Part shown: positions 1 to 8,715 of the stretch, in pieces | How positions within the stretch are numbered: the first letter of the stretch is position 1 | Layout of the letters: every line of letters begins with the position of its first letter | NCBI GenBank assembly: GCA_015680685.1 | Contig: MNCI01009575.1 | Span: 4,982-39,880 of the forward strand | Direction: 5' to 3' | DNA: 34,899 nt | Source: Gnetum montanum | Lineage: Eukaryota > Streptophyta > Gnetopsida > Gnetales > Gnetaceae | Position numbers and translations under genes: made by a program | Notes under the pieces: model-generated | What the model was told of the DNA's origin: nothing | The model's input: the letters and a program-made list of their open reading frames with translations, nothing else | The model's database searches: none

Positions 1-123
1 AGTAACCACTCTAATAATTAGAGTAACTGTTAGAGTAACCGCTAGAGTAACCACTCTAATAATTAGAGTAACTGCTAGAGTAACCACTCTAATAATTAGA
101 ATAACTACTAGAGTAACCACTCT
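1..123. repeat. AT-rich minisatellite of 12- and 21-bp units
   Basis: Two related units alternate: a 12-mer of the form AGTAACYRCTAG and a 21-mer, AGTAACCACTCTAATAATTAG. Together they give an approximate 33-bp higher-order period. The array starts at or before the window edge and decays into unique sequence after about 123. It directly abuts the broken integrase of element B. Whether it belongs to the element or to an insertion into it cannot be told from here. Confidence 0.85.
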
Positions 124-174
124 CATCACTAGGCAAAATACTTCATGGAAATTAATGAACACCTTTGCATGGTG

Positions 175-1030
175 TAAACTCATGGCCTGTTTCATTAGTG
201 TGTCCCTGATGCGAATCAATTGCACATGCTCCAGGATGCTCACGAAGGCCCTTGTAGAGGCCACTATGCAAGGAGATGCATGGCCATAAAAATCCTAATG
301 GCAGGATACTATTGGCATCTTTCAGGATGCCCACTAATTTGTTTGATCTTGTGAACGCTGTTAATGAGAGGGTGGGATGACCGCTCGAATGAAGGATCCT
401 GAATAGTGGATTTAGCCACTAGAGCCCTTTAACATATGGGGCATAGACTTCATAGGTCCCATCACACCCATGTCCAACAAAAAGGCATATATCATCGTAA
501 CAGTCAACTACTATGCCAATAAGCAAATATAGAAGAGATTGGAGCACAAAACTTAACAATGCCCTATGGGCCTACCACTCAACATGGAAATTTCCTATTG
601 GCTACTCTCCCTATGAGTTAATGTACAGGAAACTTCCAATGCTCCCAATTCAATTTAAGCTTCGTACACTCTCAACAACGTGTGAACTGAATCTTGACCT
701 AAGTCTAACACAAAGAAAAAGATTGATCAAAAATGTGCTAGATGAAAACTGATTAGTGGCCCTATCTTTGAATGAAGTGCAAAAGGCATTCAACAAGAAA
801 TAACATGACTTGAGAATACAAAAGGTAAAATTCCAACCAGGAGATAAGGTTCTCTACTAGAACCTCACACATGTACCACAGAAAACTAAGTTTCAAACAT
901 TGTGGGAGGTATCTTATATAATTGTTGAAACCTTTCCCTCTAGAGCCATGACCATATACCAACTTGAGAGTCCAAATAAAAAGGCAATTGGTCAACATCT
1001 AACAAGTAAATATTTTCCATGAGCCCAAGC
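175..1030 (+). pseudogene. Ty3/gypsy integrase remnant (element B), catalytic core deleted
   Basis: This is the 3' end of a retrotransposon pol gene, read as degenerate plus-strand coding sequence. The zinc-binding HHCC region is visible: His codons at 241-243 and 262-264, then AGYYW at 301-315, a 1-2 nt frameshift, and the Cys pair in SCERC at 337-351. The core starts with NIWGIDFIGPI, whose first catalytic Asp is at 446-448. It then jumps from VNYYAN (about 510) straight to KYRRDWSTKLNNALWAYHS (from about 520), so the second Asp and the Glu of the DDE triad are lost by deletion. From 590 to 1020 follow the PIGYSPYELMY segment and the C-terminal domain (KFQTLWE, later IYQLESPNKKAIGQ), with several stops. 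HEG...GHY...AGYYW and WGIDF are hallmarks of plant Tat/Athila-type integrases. It cannot be functional. Confidence 0.88.
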
Positions 1031-1100
1031 AAGCCAGTGCAACAAATACCTCAATAGCTGAACAACCACGTTTAATTTTTCAAATCTCCCCCTTTGAACT

Positions 1101-1117
1101 CAATCGTGGGGGGGTGG
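1101..1117 (+). promoter_or_regulatory. Internal polypurine-tract-like motif after pol (element B)
   Basis: CAATCGTGGGGGGGTGG lies just after the end of pol. It matches the sequence in front of the 3' LTRs (CAATCATGGGGATA in C, CAATCATGGGGGTA in G) and the equivalent post-pol sites at 25061 in G and 31481 in D. It could be a secondary plus-strand primer site; that role is inferred from sequence likeness only. Confidence 0.5.
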
Positions 1118-2355
1118 CCATTCATGCTAATCATTTACATGGCTTCTCGGTTTTCTCTTTTTTGTTTTCCACATTTTTTATTTTACAACTTATTTATTTT
1201 ACAACTTTTTAATTTTCAAAATTTTTTCTATTTTTACACCATTGTTAGTACATTTGAATCTTTATTGGATTATTTACACTTTCTTATATATTTCACTTTG
1301 TTTTATTTGAATCTAATTTTCAAATTTTTGCTAATAAAAGTGCTTTATTGCCAATAGGACATAGTGGTGTTATGGTTGCTATTAATGGTGGTTTGTTCTT
1401 TATGTTTGGTTTACTAATGTCTAGTTTCTATTTTTGAATTTTTGTACTAATGACTCAGTCATGGTTTCTTTTTCATGGAACAAGCAGTGAGTCCACGACA
1501 TCTGCCCATCCAAAAAATCTATGGTTTTCCTTGTTTTAGAAGTTTGAGGTCCCTTTAATTAAATCAACTTTTAATAAATTTATGACCTTGGTAGTTTCCA
1601 GAGTTGGGAAAGATTCAAAGGCTTGAATAAGGTGTGACTTTAAAGCACTCAATACTCTTCACACTCTTCTACTTACTTGAGTGCTTGAGTGTTCTCATTG
1701 ACTTCTTACCGTTCCATTCCAACCACTAATAGGAAGTCAAATAAAGTCTTTGCATGGCACAGTTCCCATCCAAAAAGAGAAAAGAAGAAAAAAATAAAAA
1801 AGAAAACATAATGGGAATTCAAAGCACACCCCTTAGACAAATACATGGACTACAAGCACTAGTTATAAAACTAAAAATACATGTACCCATGCCTGAAGGT
1901 CCAATCTAACTAAGGCCCTCTCGCACTTCCTACTTCTATTTTCTTCTCTTTATGGAATGGTGGTTGTTTTTTCGATGCACTCATGTATCTCAAGGAGATG
2001 GGTCGATCTTGGAGTGACAATGCAAAGTCACTGAAAGGGGTTGGTTTTGGTCTAGACTAAGGATGGATCTTCTTCAATCATTTTAAACATGAGCTCCACA
2101 AGAGACTTCTTATGACCTTACTTTGGAATTTCATTCCACCTTCTCCATCATCCATTTATGCTAATCATAATTCACCTCACTATCGATGTCTATGTTCTTG
2201 ATTCCATGTCTTAGTTTGAGGTATTTGAATTCTTAGGTAGAATCTTCTAGGTTGTGGTCCTTGACTTCCATTAACCATTAATCACCTATAGGGTCCATAG
2301 ACTCCTTAGGTTAAGGTTATGCAAGGGCAAAAAGAGCATGTGCCTACTATGGGGA

Positions 2356-2429
2356 GGACCCACTAGACAAAAAAAAAGAGAAAAGAAGAAAAAAACAAAA
2401 AAGAAAACATAATGGGAAGGACCCACTAG
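2356..2429 (+). repeat. 52-bp insert copied from 590 bp upstream, flanked by an 11-bp duplication
   Basis: GGACCCACTAG occurs at 2356-2366 and again at 2419-2429. Between them lies a 52-bp A-rich block nearly identical to 1772-1817 (aaagagaaaagaagaaaaaa...aacataatgggaa). The related element D has an uninterrupted GGGGAGGACCCACTTGCATA at this site, so the block is an insertion. It looks like templated repair of a staggered break, not a transposon. Confidence 0.8.
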
Positions 2430-2713
2430 CATATCTCTTGCTTAGGTTCATTAAGCCCCTTATCCTTAGGCATTCTTAAACCAGAATCTTTCGTATACTC
2501 ATCTTCTACATCACACCATGTGTTCCTTTACAAATTTTATTCATTAAGTATGTTCCCCATTAAATTTTTCAATTTTTGAGTTTTCAAAGACCATCTTCAA
2601 TGATTTTATCATATTCTTGGCTTTTTTAGGATTCCTTGGGCCCTAATTTCATTGAAAAATTCATTATATTTTTTTAAGATATTGATGTTTCAAAATTTTG
2701 GTCAATGGGCCCT

Positions 2714-2788
2714 GTACACGGGGCCCCATCGATAGAGTAGACCCATATACAGGGCCCTGTTGATGTAAGTCAAAAATAGTATAAATAG
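2714..2788 (+). promoter_or_regulatory. Internal LTR-like promoter (14-bp array plus TATA box) ahead of the extra ORF, element B
   Basis: Units GTACACGGGGCCCC (2714-2727), a 17-nt variant starting ATCGAT (2728-2744), ATATACAGGGCCCT (2745-2758) and GTTGATGTAAG precede TATAAATAG at 2780-2788. The layout is the same as in the U3 of LTRs C and D and as the internal block of D at 33083-33172. It sits about 1.7 kb after pol and 450 bp before the extra ORF. The reading is an internal promoter that could make a subgenomic mRNA. No R, U5 or LTR terminus accompanies it, so it is not a nested solo LTR. Confidence 0.55.
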
Positions 2789-3233
2789 GCATGACCCCAC
2801 TTTGAAAAATTAACATTTTCTCATAAATGCCAAAGGAGTTTTTCAAATTTTTAGACCCTAGAACCTTCCATAGTCCATAACTTATAAATAATTTATCCAA
2901 ATCACTCCATTCTTTGACCCTACAACTACCAGAGGCAAGCTCTTCATTATGGGCACCACAAATGTGTCATATTTGATAGAAATTTTTTTGGTAATTTTTT
3001 CTAACTCCCACAAAGGTTTAACTAAAAATCAACTATTAAACACCAAATTATAGGAGTTAAACCTTTCCAACAATCTCTAGTGACATTTATAATAAATAAT
3101 AAAAAATTAATAAAATAATTAATCTACCATGATCCAACCTTAGCCAAAGTGTAACTAGCTAATGGGGGAAGGTATTCAAAAATTTAAAGTTACACATTAT
3201 ATCTACTAATCCATGGATGTGTTGTGACTGTAG

Positions 3234-6120
3234 ATGGCACCAAAAGGAAAACACATGAAGGAAGCAGGATTGTTCCAACCAAGGGAGAAATAGCCTAGAC
3301 TGGGAAGAGGCCAAGAATAGCCCTAGGAAGAACCACTCACAATAGCAACAAAACACTCCCATTGGGATGACATACCAATGCAACCAGAAAATCTTAAGGT
3401 GACCTTAATAGAGGCTTTCCTAAATTAGATTAAATCAAGGAAGATCCAGAAATCACTGCTTTAGGAGTTAAATTTTGAACCTTTCTTGAAGCATGCACCA
3501 AGAGAAGTACAGGACTAGCTAAAGGCCTCTCCCATGTAGCCAATCATCACTTCTACCAAGGAGTGGTACATGGGAGAAACATTCCTATCTTGGAACAACA
3601 ATTAGCCTAAAGCAATAGTGAAAATCAAGGACATCTTAGTGTCATACTCAATGTAGGCCATTACTATAATGCTTGGGTTGCCTAAAATAGGGGCAAATCT
3701 TGCTAAAATTTCAATGTAGGTAGATTTGAGCATCAAAAAAAAATGGGTGTGATGATGCTATGGTGTCAACCACAAGGAGTTTGGCATGCTCACACCAGCA
3801 GAGAGGATCCATTATAAGATTGCAACCTTCCACCTCAATTCCATGATGAGGCTAAGCAAAATCACTACCTTCTTTGCCCAAGCATGTGTCTCTCTAAGTG
3901 GGAGATTCCTGGTCAATCTTCCGTAGCTGATCTATTTAGAGATGGAGAAGCAATTTAAAGAAAATAAATGCAGAAGGAAAACACTGCCCTTTCCATGCCT
4001 CATCAGGAAACTTTATCAAAGGGGAGGGATAGTCCATTACACTAATGACAACATTAGGTAAGTTTTGATCGCCAACTAGGTAGAAATTATGAAAGATAAG
4101 ACACCTGCAATGACTATCCATGAAGAGAAGCAATAACCGCCACCTCCACCCGCCACTTAAACAACTATGCCAGACATCACTACAACCACCCAACAATTGC
4201 AAGAATACAAATAATGGCTCTTGAGTGAATAAGAATAATGAGTAGGCATGAGTGGCAGGGACCCATCTATCTATAGACCAGTCATGAGTCACCTTAATGA
4301 GGTGGCCCAAACGATCAGCTTAATGGATGAGGGTGGATCCATTTTCTTGACCCAAAGAATGAAACTACCCACAAGGTCAAATCGAAGCACCAGAGAGATC
4401 ATAGTATCTCTTGTAGAACAAAAATCACTCCCAAAAATCTCTAGGAATGCTATGACATTCTTGGTGCACTTGAAGGAGCATGAAGGGGCAACTGTACTGG
4501 TGATGTAGCACCAAGGGTAGGAGACAGCAGTAGAAGTGGTCGTTGATTACATTGTTGAGACTCTCAATGCACTTGCGGCATCTGTCCTAGATGTCATTGC
4601 ACTCAAAGATGTGCAAACTTCCGCAGGGACCACAAGCAGTAAAATAAACATAGCACAGCATGAAGAACTACTAGACCGATTGGTGGGAACCAAGCAACCG
4701 TTTCCACATGTCTTTCAGCTTTTGGACAACATCACTACAACCCAATTGGAGCTGCTAGAGGCAAGGGGAAAAAACATCATATTGGAGGGGCAACTTGAAA
4801 TAGCTAGAAAGCAAAATGAACACTTGGTTGTGAAAGTTGTTGAATTAAGAGCCCAAATTACCGATCCTGCATTTCTCAACCCAACACTAACAACAGATGA
4901 AGCTATGGAATAGCTTCAGACCAAGCTCAAAGGGGTTGAGGATGCAATGGAAATGGCGGTGTTCTACAAGTCCTTGGTAAAGGTCACATAGCACATGATC
5001 TAGAAGGCCTTGGATCAGAGTCACCAAAATAATGTCCAATTGATCGCAAAAAATCATTGCCTGTGGAATGTTGATGCACATAAGAAACACTTAACTAATT
5101 TTATCCATCAACAGCAGGATCAACTAGCCAAAGAAAACACAAGATTAAGAAGATTACCAGTAGAGAATAAGAATCTCTCTATGGAGGAGGTGTGCACCCT
5201 TCGCCAAAAGACTGTAATTAAGGTAGCTGCCTAGAAATCAAAAGCCTCTAAAATTTGAGAAAGTCAAAGATCATTATAGAGAGAAAGTTGGTCTACAAAA
5301 GGAAGTAAATGAAAAACATATCCAATTGGTGAGGGCAAAGGCAAATGAAGCCCTCCATCAACTCCAGCAAGGAAGGGAAGTTTGGCAACATAGCGTTGAT
5401 GGAATAGATGCCTACAACAAGATGAAAATTTGCACAAAGGAGTTGCAAATCAAGGAGATGATAAAGTACATGGAGTTTTCCAATCTTCATTACACAAAAC
5501 TAACCATGTTAACTGTCAAATAGCCATGTTCTAAATTAGAAAAGAAAGTGGCTAGCTCGTACTTGCTATACAAGGTCGAGTTCAAGCACCACAAGAAGAC
5601 CAAGGACAAGCTTGCAATGGCTAATGTTGAACTCAAAGTTCTCAAGGCACACTTCACAGATCAACAATCAATTGCCAAAAACCTGACCAAAAGGATGAAC
5701 AACTACCATGAGCTATAGAATGTAGTTAGGGTGTTCGATAGTGACCATAAACAGTTTGCTACTTAGTTTGTTAATGTAAAGGACATGTTCCTGATCATGC
5801 CCTGCCTGTGGGATGTCCCCATTCCAACCCACATTAGTGATGTCGTGTGAACTATGAATGATCCTCGGAGTAAGGAGGAGAAGATGAAGGCATTACTTGA
5901 TGCCTTTTACCTTCCATCAGAGATTGCAGCTACAACAAGATAGCCATAGTTACCTCAGCTACTGCACATCCCTGAAGCTAGTGAAGTTCCTTCAAAGCCT
6001 CAANTAGCTACAACAAGATAGCCATAGTTACCTCGGCTACTGCACATCCCTGAAGCTAGTGAAGTTCCTTCAAAGCCTCAAGAGCCACCACCACCTGAGA
6101 GTGTCTAATCTTCATCACCA
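3234..6120 (+). pseudogene. Extra ORF of element B (N-terminal domain plus long coiled coil), decayed
   Basis: This long degenerate plus-strand coding region lies between pol and the 3' LTR, where Athila/Tat elements carry additional or env-like ORFs. ATGGCACC at 3234 directly follows a splice-acceptor-like GTGACTGTAG. The N-terminal part (to about 4150) is shredded, but its DNA aligns with element D 33595-34450. Shared blocks include ELNF.PF, SPM.PIIT and LPFPCLIRKL; the last recalls the 'putative plant transposon protein' family (weak assignment). From 4248 to 6003 the frame is much clearer and rich in Leu/Glu/Lys/Gln heptads (for example LLDRLVGTKQP, LELLEARGKN, LQKEVNEKHIQLVRAKANE), typical of coiled coil. 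One frameshift lies near 5235-5325. Stops are nearly all TAG. No signal peptide or membrane segment is visible, so a classical envelope protein is unlikely. Confidence 0.7.
5928..6081. repeat. 76-bp direct duplication around a single N (probable assembly join)
   Basis: 5928-6003 and 6006-6081 are the same 76 bp with one difference (CTCAGCT against CTCGGCT). They are separated only by N at 6004 and a T. Two contig ends overlapping but joined with a one-base gap would give this pattern, so the duplication is probably not biological. Confidence 0.75.
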
Positions 6121-6343
6121 TCTTCATGTCATCAAAGGATGTACTATCCAAATTTTTGTAGTCATGTCATGGTGTTCTATTTTGTGTCATGAACACCACA
6201 ATTTTTTGTAATGTGTTGGTTCCTACACTCAAGCACTTAGTTTTGTCAAGCTAGTTGTTTTCTTAAGAGTCAGTCAATAATCTCATACCCTTCCAATGTT
6301 GTAAAAGTACTTGAGGATGAGTTTTCATTTAGTTGTGGGGATA

Positions 6344-7249
6344 TGATGAATGTCAAAGTGTTACATTGATGGACCCCCATCGACAAGGCCCTGTTTATGT
6401 GGTGTTCCCCGTCGACGGGGTTGTGTCAACATAGCATTTGCTACATTGATGGAGCCTCATTGATGTGGCTAGAGAAAAAACTATAAATATGAGCTCCCAA
6501 CCGTGTTTACGGGGATCTAATTCCTAGTAGTAGCTGAACTCTTGTAGTTTTAACATTTGAAAGTTAGAATATTTTCTCGAGTGCCTGCAGCAAGAGTCAT
6601 TAAGTGTACAGATCTTTATTCAAGCATTGTTATACCTCAGCACAATAGTGTGTACGGTAATAAAGATGAGCTTCTTAATAAACCTTGCAGCATTCTATAT
6701 AGTTTAGATATTTATTCATGCATTTAATGCTTTCAGTTAATTATTTAATGTTTTCTAGTAATTAAGTTAATTAAGCTAGATAGATTAAATACATAAGTAC
6801 GGCCACTTCAAGCATAACATGCATTCGCTTGGTAATCCCAGTAGCATTATTGCTTGGTGTGTCCAATAGCGTAGCGCTTGGTAACCCAGCAATGGATATG
6901 TGGGTTCAAGACGTGTATGGAAAGTGGGACCGGATGCTTATGTTAGGATTAGTTAAAGATTAGCTAGTTAGTTAAATTAAATTAGTTATGACATTACTCT
7001 ATCTCTCTATTCAAGCACCAAAAATCATAAAACACAAAATGATAAAAATTATATGCTTTGATTACTCTTAGCCATACCATTATGCTTCACAAGTGTAATC
7101 GAGAAGACAACGAACAACCTTAGGGCAAGGTTCACTTCCTAGAAGACTAGTGTACTGGCAACTATAAAGTCTACGGAATTCAACTGAATCATGCATGAAT
7201 GCTTTGTGATTCGTATGGTTGGAGTAGGGGTACTTTCAACTACTCATCA
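6344..7249 (+). mobile_element. 3' LTR of element B (906 bp)
   Basis: The LTR starts TGATGAATG right after the polypurine tract TGTGGGGATA (6334-6343) and ends ACTACTCATCA at 7249. U3 holds degenerate repeats with GTCGAC-like cores (6370-6475) and the TATA box CTATAAATATG at 6481-6490. R holds a stem-loop, ATCTTTATT at 6612-6620 pairing with AATAAAGAT at 6659-6667, which includes the AATAAA signal. U5 has three TTGG-type repeats starting near 6826, 6851 and 6875. The 5' LTR is outside the window; the 5 bp after the LTR, CCTAC, predict its target duplication. Confidence 0.85.
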
Positions 7250-7640
7250 CCTACTATCTTCTATGGTGCTAAATGTTGCACGGTACAAAAGAGGCATGAA
7301 GAACAACTAAATGTTGTAGAAATGGAAATACTTTAATTTGTTGAATGTTACTATAAAAGATAAACTACAAGTATGGCAACTTAGATGGTTTGAACATGTA
7401 CAAATAAAATTAGATATTAAGCTTATAAAAAAGGTTGCCACATCATTGTTCTAGGAAAGACACTAAAAGGAAGACCAAGAAAGACATAGGAATAAATGAT
7501 CAAAGATGATTTGAAGAAGTTGTAGATAAAAAAAATCTAGCTCTTTATGAAGGCAAATTGGAAAAAAGAACTCATGTAGGCAAAAATCTTATGCATTGTT
7601 TGAATATGAGAACAACATTGTTGATACACTATACTGATAA
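7250..7640 (+). pseudogene. 3' end of an RTE-like LINE ORF, interrupted by element B
   Basis: Immediately after LTR B the plus strand reads PTIFYGAKCCTVQKRH, then LNVVEMEIL, LQVWQLRWFEHVQ and, after frameshifts, a basic GRPRK-like stretch followed by MIKDDL. This is the familiar tail of plant RTE-type LINE proteins (LLYG.ECW..K..H, VAEM.ML, LRWFGHV, GRP.K.W...IK.DL). The reading starts in mid-domain at the exact LTR border. Element B therefore jumped into this LINE, and the upstream half should lie left of the window. There are several stops and it is not functional. Confidence 0.7.
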
Positions 7641-7736
7641 AACTTGTGATCAATCCAAAAGAATATGATTATTTGTTGTAAAGATAAAAATATAATAGTA
7701 TATGAATAAGACATATATATATCTTAATAATGAACA

Positions 7737-7990
7737 ATGATGAGGTAATAGCCTAGTGGTAAGACTCTTAATTTGAAAGCTCCAAGTCATAGGTTTAATA
7801 TGGATGGCTAATGTTGAGTTATAAAGTTCTAATTGAACTATATATGTTAGGGTTAACCTCCATTACAATTATTTTGGGTTCTAATACCCATATTAACAAT
7901 GAAATGTTAGCTTAGTGATAAGAGTTCTAGCTTGATAATCCAAAAATAAAATTTTAATTTCATTAAGCAAAAATTTAAAAGAAAGAATTC
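7737..7990 (+). repeat. Degenerate tRNA-derived SINE candidate, two tRNA-like heads
   Basis: Two stretches look like RNA polymerase III A boxes: TAGCCTAGTGGTAAGACTC near 7750 and TTAGCTTAGTGATAAGAG near 7907. Both are followed by anticodon-arm-like sequence (for example TAGCTTGATAATCC). The expected B boxes (GGTTCGAATCC) are worn down to forms such as AGGTTTAATAT. No target duplication was found. It could be a dimeric SINE or two old SINE heads; the A-box likeness alone is modest evidence. Confidence 0.4.
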
Positions 7991-8114
7991 TGAAATTAAT
8001 CTTTTGCATCAAATTTTGGCATGGATATACACAATCATGGCATATTGGCTTACCTTTAAGATAATGATAAAGGTGGGCAACCTTCTATTGTTGGGTTCGT
8101 TTGTCAACTTTTGG

Positions 8115-8698
8115 TGTGAGAGATGTCCTAGAATGGTGGTTCTCTTGGGCTCTCCCCCTGGTTTGGGGGCCATGGAACACTCTAAGGCATCCTCAGGTGA
8201 CTCTCAAGTGTTAGAAAACCCACCTCGGCTTGGTGGTACCAAGCTAGCAATAGGACACCCTCCTGTTGCAACTCTCTTCTAAGTCCTCTTCATTCCCCTC
8301 TTCTCCGTGGAGAACTACATGACCCTGATTCTACGGCGGTTATAGATATGTAGGCAGCCAAGACTGGATAGTTTTGGTGTGGTGCCAGGCCACACCTTGT
8401 ACTAGATCGTGAGGGATCTGGGGGTGAGGCACCTTCCCTTGTAGGTGCATCATCTCCCCTCCCACCGATGTTGTCTACAGGGTTGTGTGTGTGCTTGTTT
8501 CTTTGGTCCTCGTTTTGGGGTTTGATTACCCTCAATGAGGTGCGTGGTCATGTATGTTAAGAAGCTGTGCTTCTGCTTATACTCACTCATGAGTTTCTTG
8601 CTTGCTTGAGGTGTATTCCCTAGGTCTTCTGCCCCAGATCCATTGGATCTTCATGAATTCCTTGGGGTGCCGGGCAACGTCGGGGCAACATTGTTACA
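8115..8698 (+). repeat. 5' LTR of the LARD-like element
   Basis: Runs from TGTGAGAGATG to TTGTTACA and pairs with 13895-14477. No clear TATA box is seen. CTTGTACTAGATCGTGAGGG and TTGTGTGTGTGCTTG are conserved landmarks in both copies. Confidence 0.92.
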
Positions 8699-8700
8699 AA

Positions 8701-8715
8701 TGGTATCAGAGCATT
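8701..8715 (+). promoter_or_regulatory. Primer-binding site, tRNA-iMet type
   Basis: TGGTATCAGAGCATT lies 2 nt after the 5' LTR. TGGTATCAGAGC is complementary to the 3' end of plant initiator tRNA-Met and is the standard minus-strand primer site of many plant LTR elements. It differs from the tRNA-Asp-type site used by element G, so the two complete elements are unrelated families. Confidence 0.9.

Larger units (their letters stand above)
1031..2640 (+). other. Post-pol non-coding spacer of element B
   Basis: No gene is seen. The stretch is homologous, in the same order, to 25042-26000 in element G and 31480-32830 in element D: a polypurine-like TCGTGGGGGGG, a T-rich tract with repeated TTTTACAAC, then TGCATGG, an A-rich run, TTCAAAGCACAC, and later CCTACTATGGGGAGGACCCACT. 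Conservation in three separate elements shows that this long non-coding block is a standard part of the family. Small ORFs here are T-rich low-complexity sequence and are not supported. Confidence 0.75.

Noticed and set aside
1094-1357. 87-codon ORF in the T-rich spacer
   Set aside because: Phe/Leu/Tyr-rich translation of low-complexity T tracts; the same region is non-coding in elements G and D.
2714-2788. Nested solo LTR at the internal promoter
   Set aside because: No TG...CA ends, target duplication, R stem-loop or U5 repeats follow it, and the same arrangement recurs in element D.
3234-6120. Retroviral-type envelope gene
   Set aside because: The position fits env-like ORFs, but no signal peptide, transmembrane helix or cleavage-site pattern is visible; the protein is mostly coiled coil.
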